From Methylovirgula ligni (GTDB lineage Bacteria; Pseudomonadota; Alphaproteobacteria; Rhizobiales; Beijerinckiaceae), in assembly GCF_004135935.1 (NCBI RefSeq), contig NZ_CP025086.1, forward strand, positions 3,038,001 to 3,102,000: a stretch of DNA of 64,000 bases, written 5' to 3'. The translations under genes were made by a program, and so were the position numbers. Shown here one piece after another: positions 61,929 through 64,000 of this stretch. How positions within the stretch are numbered: the stretch's first letter is position 1; every line of letters begins with the position of its first letter. The notes beneath the pieces were generated by a model that was given only the letters and a program-made list of their open reading frames with translations, did not search any database and was not told the origin of the DNA.

Positions 61929-63302
61929 ATGGCCCGCGACGTTTCCGATCCGACGCCCGTTACGTCGCGCGATCAGCTTGTTGCCTGGAGTGAAGCCGGC
62001 GCCAGGCCGCCGGCAGAATTTCGCATCGGCACCGAACATGAAAAGCTTCCCTTCTATCGCGCGGACTTGCGTCCGGTGCCTTATGCCGGCCGCGGCGCGC
62101 AGGGCGGTATCCGCGCTTTGCTCGAAGGCATGCAGCGCGAACTCGGCTGGGCGCCGATCATCGAGGAGGGCCATATCATTGGCCTTTACGACGAGGCCAA
62201 TGGCGCCATCTCGCTCGAGCCCGGCGGCCAGTTCGAGCTTTCGGGCGCTCCGCGCCCCAACGCGCATGCGACCAAGGCGGAATTCGACTGGTATTTCGCC
62301 GCCCTGAGGAAAGTCTCCGCCCCCCTTGGCATCGGCTTCCTCGATCTCGGCATGAGCCCGAAGCGGACGCGCGCCGAGGCGCCGATGATGCCGAAGCAGC
62401 GCTACGAGATCATGGCCCGCTACATGCCGAAGGTCGGCACGCTCGGCCTCGACATGATGTTCCGCACCTGCACGGTGCAGACGAATTTCGATTTTTCCAG
62501 CGAAGCCGACATGGTGAAGAAGCTGCGCGTCGCGCTCGCGCTGCAGCCCGTGATTACCGCCCTCTTCGCCAATTCACCCTTCACCGACGGCAAGCTCAAC
62601 GGCTATCTGTCGATGCGTTCGGAAATCTGGCGCCACACAGACGCGGCGCGCACCGGCATGCTGCCTTTTGCCTTCGAGCCCGGCATGGGCTTTGAGCGCT
62701 ATGTCGATTACGCGCTCGATGTGCCGATGTATTTCGTCAAACGCGGCGAGCGCTATCACGATGTCGCCGGCGCGAGCTTCCGCGATCTCCTGGCCGGCCG
62801 GCTCGCGGCTCTGCCCGGCGAGCACGCCACGCTGGCGGACTGGGCCAACCATCTCTCGACGATCTTCCCCGAGGTGCGGCTGAAGCGCTATCTTGAGATG
62901 CGCGGCGCCGATGCGGGGCCTCAGACATTCCTGACCGCCCTTCCGGCGCTCTGTCTCGGGCTCTTCTACGACACGCAAGCGCTCGATAGCGCCTGGGAGA
63001 TCGTCAAGGGATGGAGCGCCGCCGAGCGCGAGGCTCTGCGCGCGGAGGTGCCGCGTCTCGGCCTCGCGGCCAAGATCGCCGACCGCCCGTTGCGGGAGAT
63101 TGCGCAAGAGGTTCTGGCGCTCGTGCGCGGCGGTCTTGCGCGACGCGCCATCCGCGACGAGAAGGGCCAAGATGAAACCGTCTTCCTGCAACCGCTTGAA
63201 GCTGTCGCATCGGGCAAAAGCCAGGCGGAGAGTCTGATCCACTTGTTCAAGACGAAGTGGAACACGAGCGTCGATCCGGCTTTTACGGAATGCGCCTTCT
63301 AG
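61929..63302 (+). CDS. gshA: Glutamate--cysteine ligase (plant/rhizobial type)
   Basis: First step of glutathione synthesis, 457 residues of the GCS2-like type found in plants and Alphaproteobacteria. Family segments: FRIGTEHEKLPFY, LYDEANGAISLEPGGQFEL, MPKQRYEIMARYMPKVG and RTCTVQTNFDF. The end, WNTSVDPAFTECAF, includes a cysteine. In related genomes rsmE and gshA are neighbours, as here. It supplies glutathione for the GST and probably the Atm1-type exporter in this window. Confidence 0.95.
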   Translation: MARDVSDPTPVTSRDQLVAWSEAGARPPAEFRIGTEHEKLPFYRADLRPVPYAGRGAQGGIRALLEGMQRELGWAPIIEEGHIIGLYDEANGAISLEPGGQFELSGAPRPNAHATKAEFDWYFAALRKVSAPLGIGFLDLGMSPKRTRAEAPMMPKQRYEIMARYMPKVGTLGLDMMFRTCTVQTNFDFSSEADMVKKLRVALALQPVITALFANSPFTDGKLNGYLSMRSEIWRHTDAARTGMLPFAFEPGMGFERYVDYALDVPMYFVKRGERYHDVAGASFRDLLAGRLAALPGEHATLADWANHLSTIFPEVRLKRYLEMRGADAGPQTFLTALPALCLGLFYDTQALDSAWEIVKGWSAAEREALRAEVPRLGLAAKIADRPLREIAQEVLALVRGGLARRAIRDEKGQDETVFLQPLEAVASGKSQAESLIHLFKTKWNTSVDPAFTECAF

Positions 63303-63357
63303 GCCTGACACGTCGTCGCGCGCCGAAGCCGAAGCAATCCTGCGCCTTCAGAAAACT

Positions 63358-63687
63358 CTAGCGATACGATTCTTCCGTCGTATCGACGCGCATATGGCGC
63401 GGCTCGACGATATCCGAGTAGCCCCCGCCATCGCTGCGTAGCGCGGCGGAAGTCGCAGCAGCGCCGAAGTGGTTGGCGCTGAAATGATAATCTGCGACAG
63501 GCTCGCCGAACTGCACGCGGACATGGCCGCCGATACGCACGCAGCTATGCGTCCCCTCGACAAGGGCGAAGTCGGGCCCGTAGGCCGCGCAGGGGCCGAA
63601 GGCGAAAGCCGGGGTGACGAAAACAGAAAACAACAAACTCGAACCGACGCAGACCAAGCCAATAGGAAGGCGCGTATGATCTGACAT
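63358..63687 (-). CDS. Small porin-like secreted protein
   Basis: 109 residues from the ATG at 63687 (63699 and 63720 are alternatives). A signal peptide (1-29) is followed by GPCAAYGPDFALVEGTHSCV and RIGGHVRVQFGEP. That pattern (C.AYG..F....GT..C.RIGG.VR) is the N-terminal motif of the alphaproteobacterial porin family, whose full members are about 350-500 residues. Here the protein stops after roughly two strands, so it is either a small relative of unknown role or a truncated porin. The gene is convergent to gshA. Confidence 0.6.
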   Translation of the reverse strand: MSDHTRLPIGLVCVGSSLLFSVFVTPAFAFGPCAAYGPDFALVEGTHSCVRIGGHVRVQFGEPVADYHFSANHFGAAATSAALRSDGGGYSDIVEPRHMRVDTTEESYR

Positions 63688-63871
63688 GAGTTGTCCCATC
63701 AATGGATCGCCGGGCTGCATTTCAGCCCCGGCAATCTCTTCCAGCGGCGACCGCGATACGCATCGATCGACCGCTTTGCATCAAACTCTCTATGGCTGTG
63801 GTTAAGGGCAGTTTGAGGCAATATCGTGGAGATGCGCGCGATCTCGTGAACGCACAATGTCGCGAATGCAG

Positions 63872-64000
63872 CTAGCGCCAATCGCCGAGGGCTGCCTGGA
63901 CGAGCGCCAAAGCCGCGACGGCCGCTGTGTCGGCCCGCAAGATCCGGGGGCCGAGCGAGATTTGCACGACATGCGGCAGGGCCAGCAGCGCCGCGCGCTC
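63872..64000 (-). CDS. rsmE: 16S rRNA m3U1498 methyltransferase RsmE, C-terminus only
   Basis: Only the last 42 codons are in the window. The SPOUT-domain end reads [20 protein letters not shown] then [10 protein letters not shown], matching the cofactor-binding knot (LGPRILR..TA...AL) of RsmE. The remainder lies past the right edge. The position beside gshA is normal for Rhizobiales. Confidence 0.85.
   Translation of the reverse strand, partial: ERAALLALPHVVQISLGPRILRADTAAVAALALVQAALGDWR

Noticed and set aside
1-64000. tRNA, rRNA, CRISPR or riboswitch candidates
   Set aside because: No T-loop-like GGTTCRAATCC, rRNA segment, regular spacer-repeat array or known riboswitch core was seen on either strand by reading; a covariance-model scan would settle it.

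Overview
The window is a continuous piece of a GC-rich alphaproteobacterial chromosome. Gene families and gene order point to Rhizobiales/Hyphomicrobiales, most likely a Beijerinckiaceae- or Bradyrhizobium-like lineage. The signs are the feuPQ-cycHJKL-degP-regulator order, a Ros/MucR regulator, a phasin with PhaR-type sites, an infA-maf-yacG block, DUF1489/DUF1491/DUF5330 proteins and TrmFO. No rRNA, tRNA or CRISPR array was recognised. Nearly all sequence is ordinary coding DNA. The species call is inference.

Layout. 1-9.5 kb (minus strand): a PepSY-like periplasmic protein, FeuP/FeuQ two-component pair, cytochrome c maturation genes ccmI-ccmE-ccmF-ccmH, a DegP-type protease and a truncated OmpR-type regulator. 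9.7-12.7 kb: two TadE-type genes facing a TadG/VWA gene; a 54-residue Flp pilin that fits them lies far away at 61.5 kb. 13-17.8 kb: a CxxCxxCC protein, a class A penicillin-binding protein, a DUF1214/DUF1254 pair and small conserved genes. 17.8-25.4 kb: a Pit phosphate transporter behind a PHO-box-like site, an M20 peptidase, formate-THF ligase, murJ and sodB. 25.6-32.4 kb: a membrane protein, mucR, sufE, a PAS histidine kinase followed by a peptidoglycan-binding and a ParB-like protein, and a small secreted protein.

32.43-34.27 kb is the one clear accessory region. It is an AT-richer 1.84-kb segment bounded by 16-bp inverted repeats and a TAA duplication, with an IS5-type transposase remnant and three unfamiliar cargo genes, one a membrane-anchored nucleotidyltransferase. 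It is inserted exactly at the stop codon of the gene to its left.

34.3-64 kb: a lipoprotein hydrolase, a FemAB-like acyltransferase, a HIT protein, clpS-clpA, a phasin, a SPOR-containing D,D-carboxypeptidase, PPK2, GST, infA-maf-yacG, psd-pssA, an Atm1-type exporter, a LysM protein, LOG, trmFO, a complete mla-type lipid transport operon (permease, ATPase, MCE protein), gshA and the end of rsmE.

The second theme is dispersed intergenic repeats. One family forms hairpins that share an apical loop while their stems differ between copies; two copies carry an adjoining near-perfect palindrome. These sit close upstream of ccmI, murJ and infA. A second, REP-like family sits between fhs and murJ, where it encodes the C-terminal tail of MurJ, and after ppk2.
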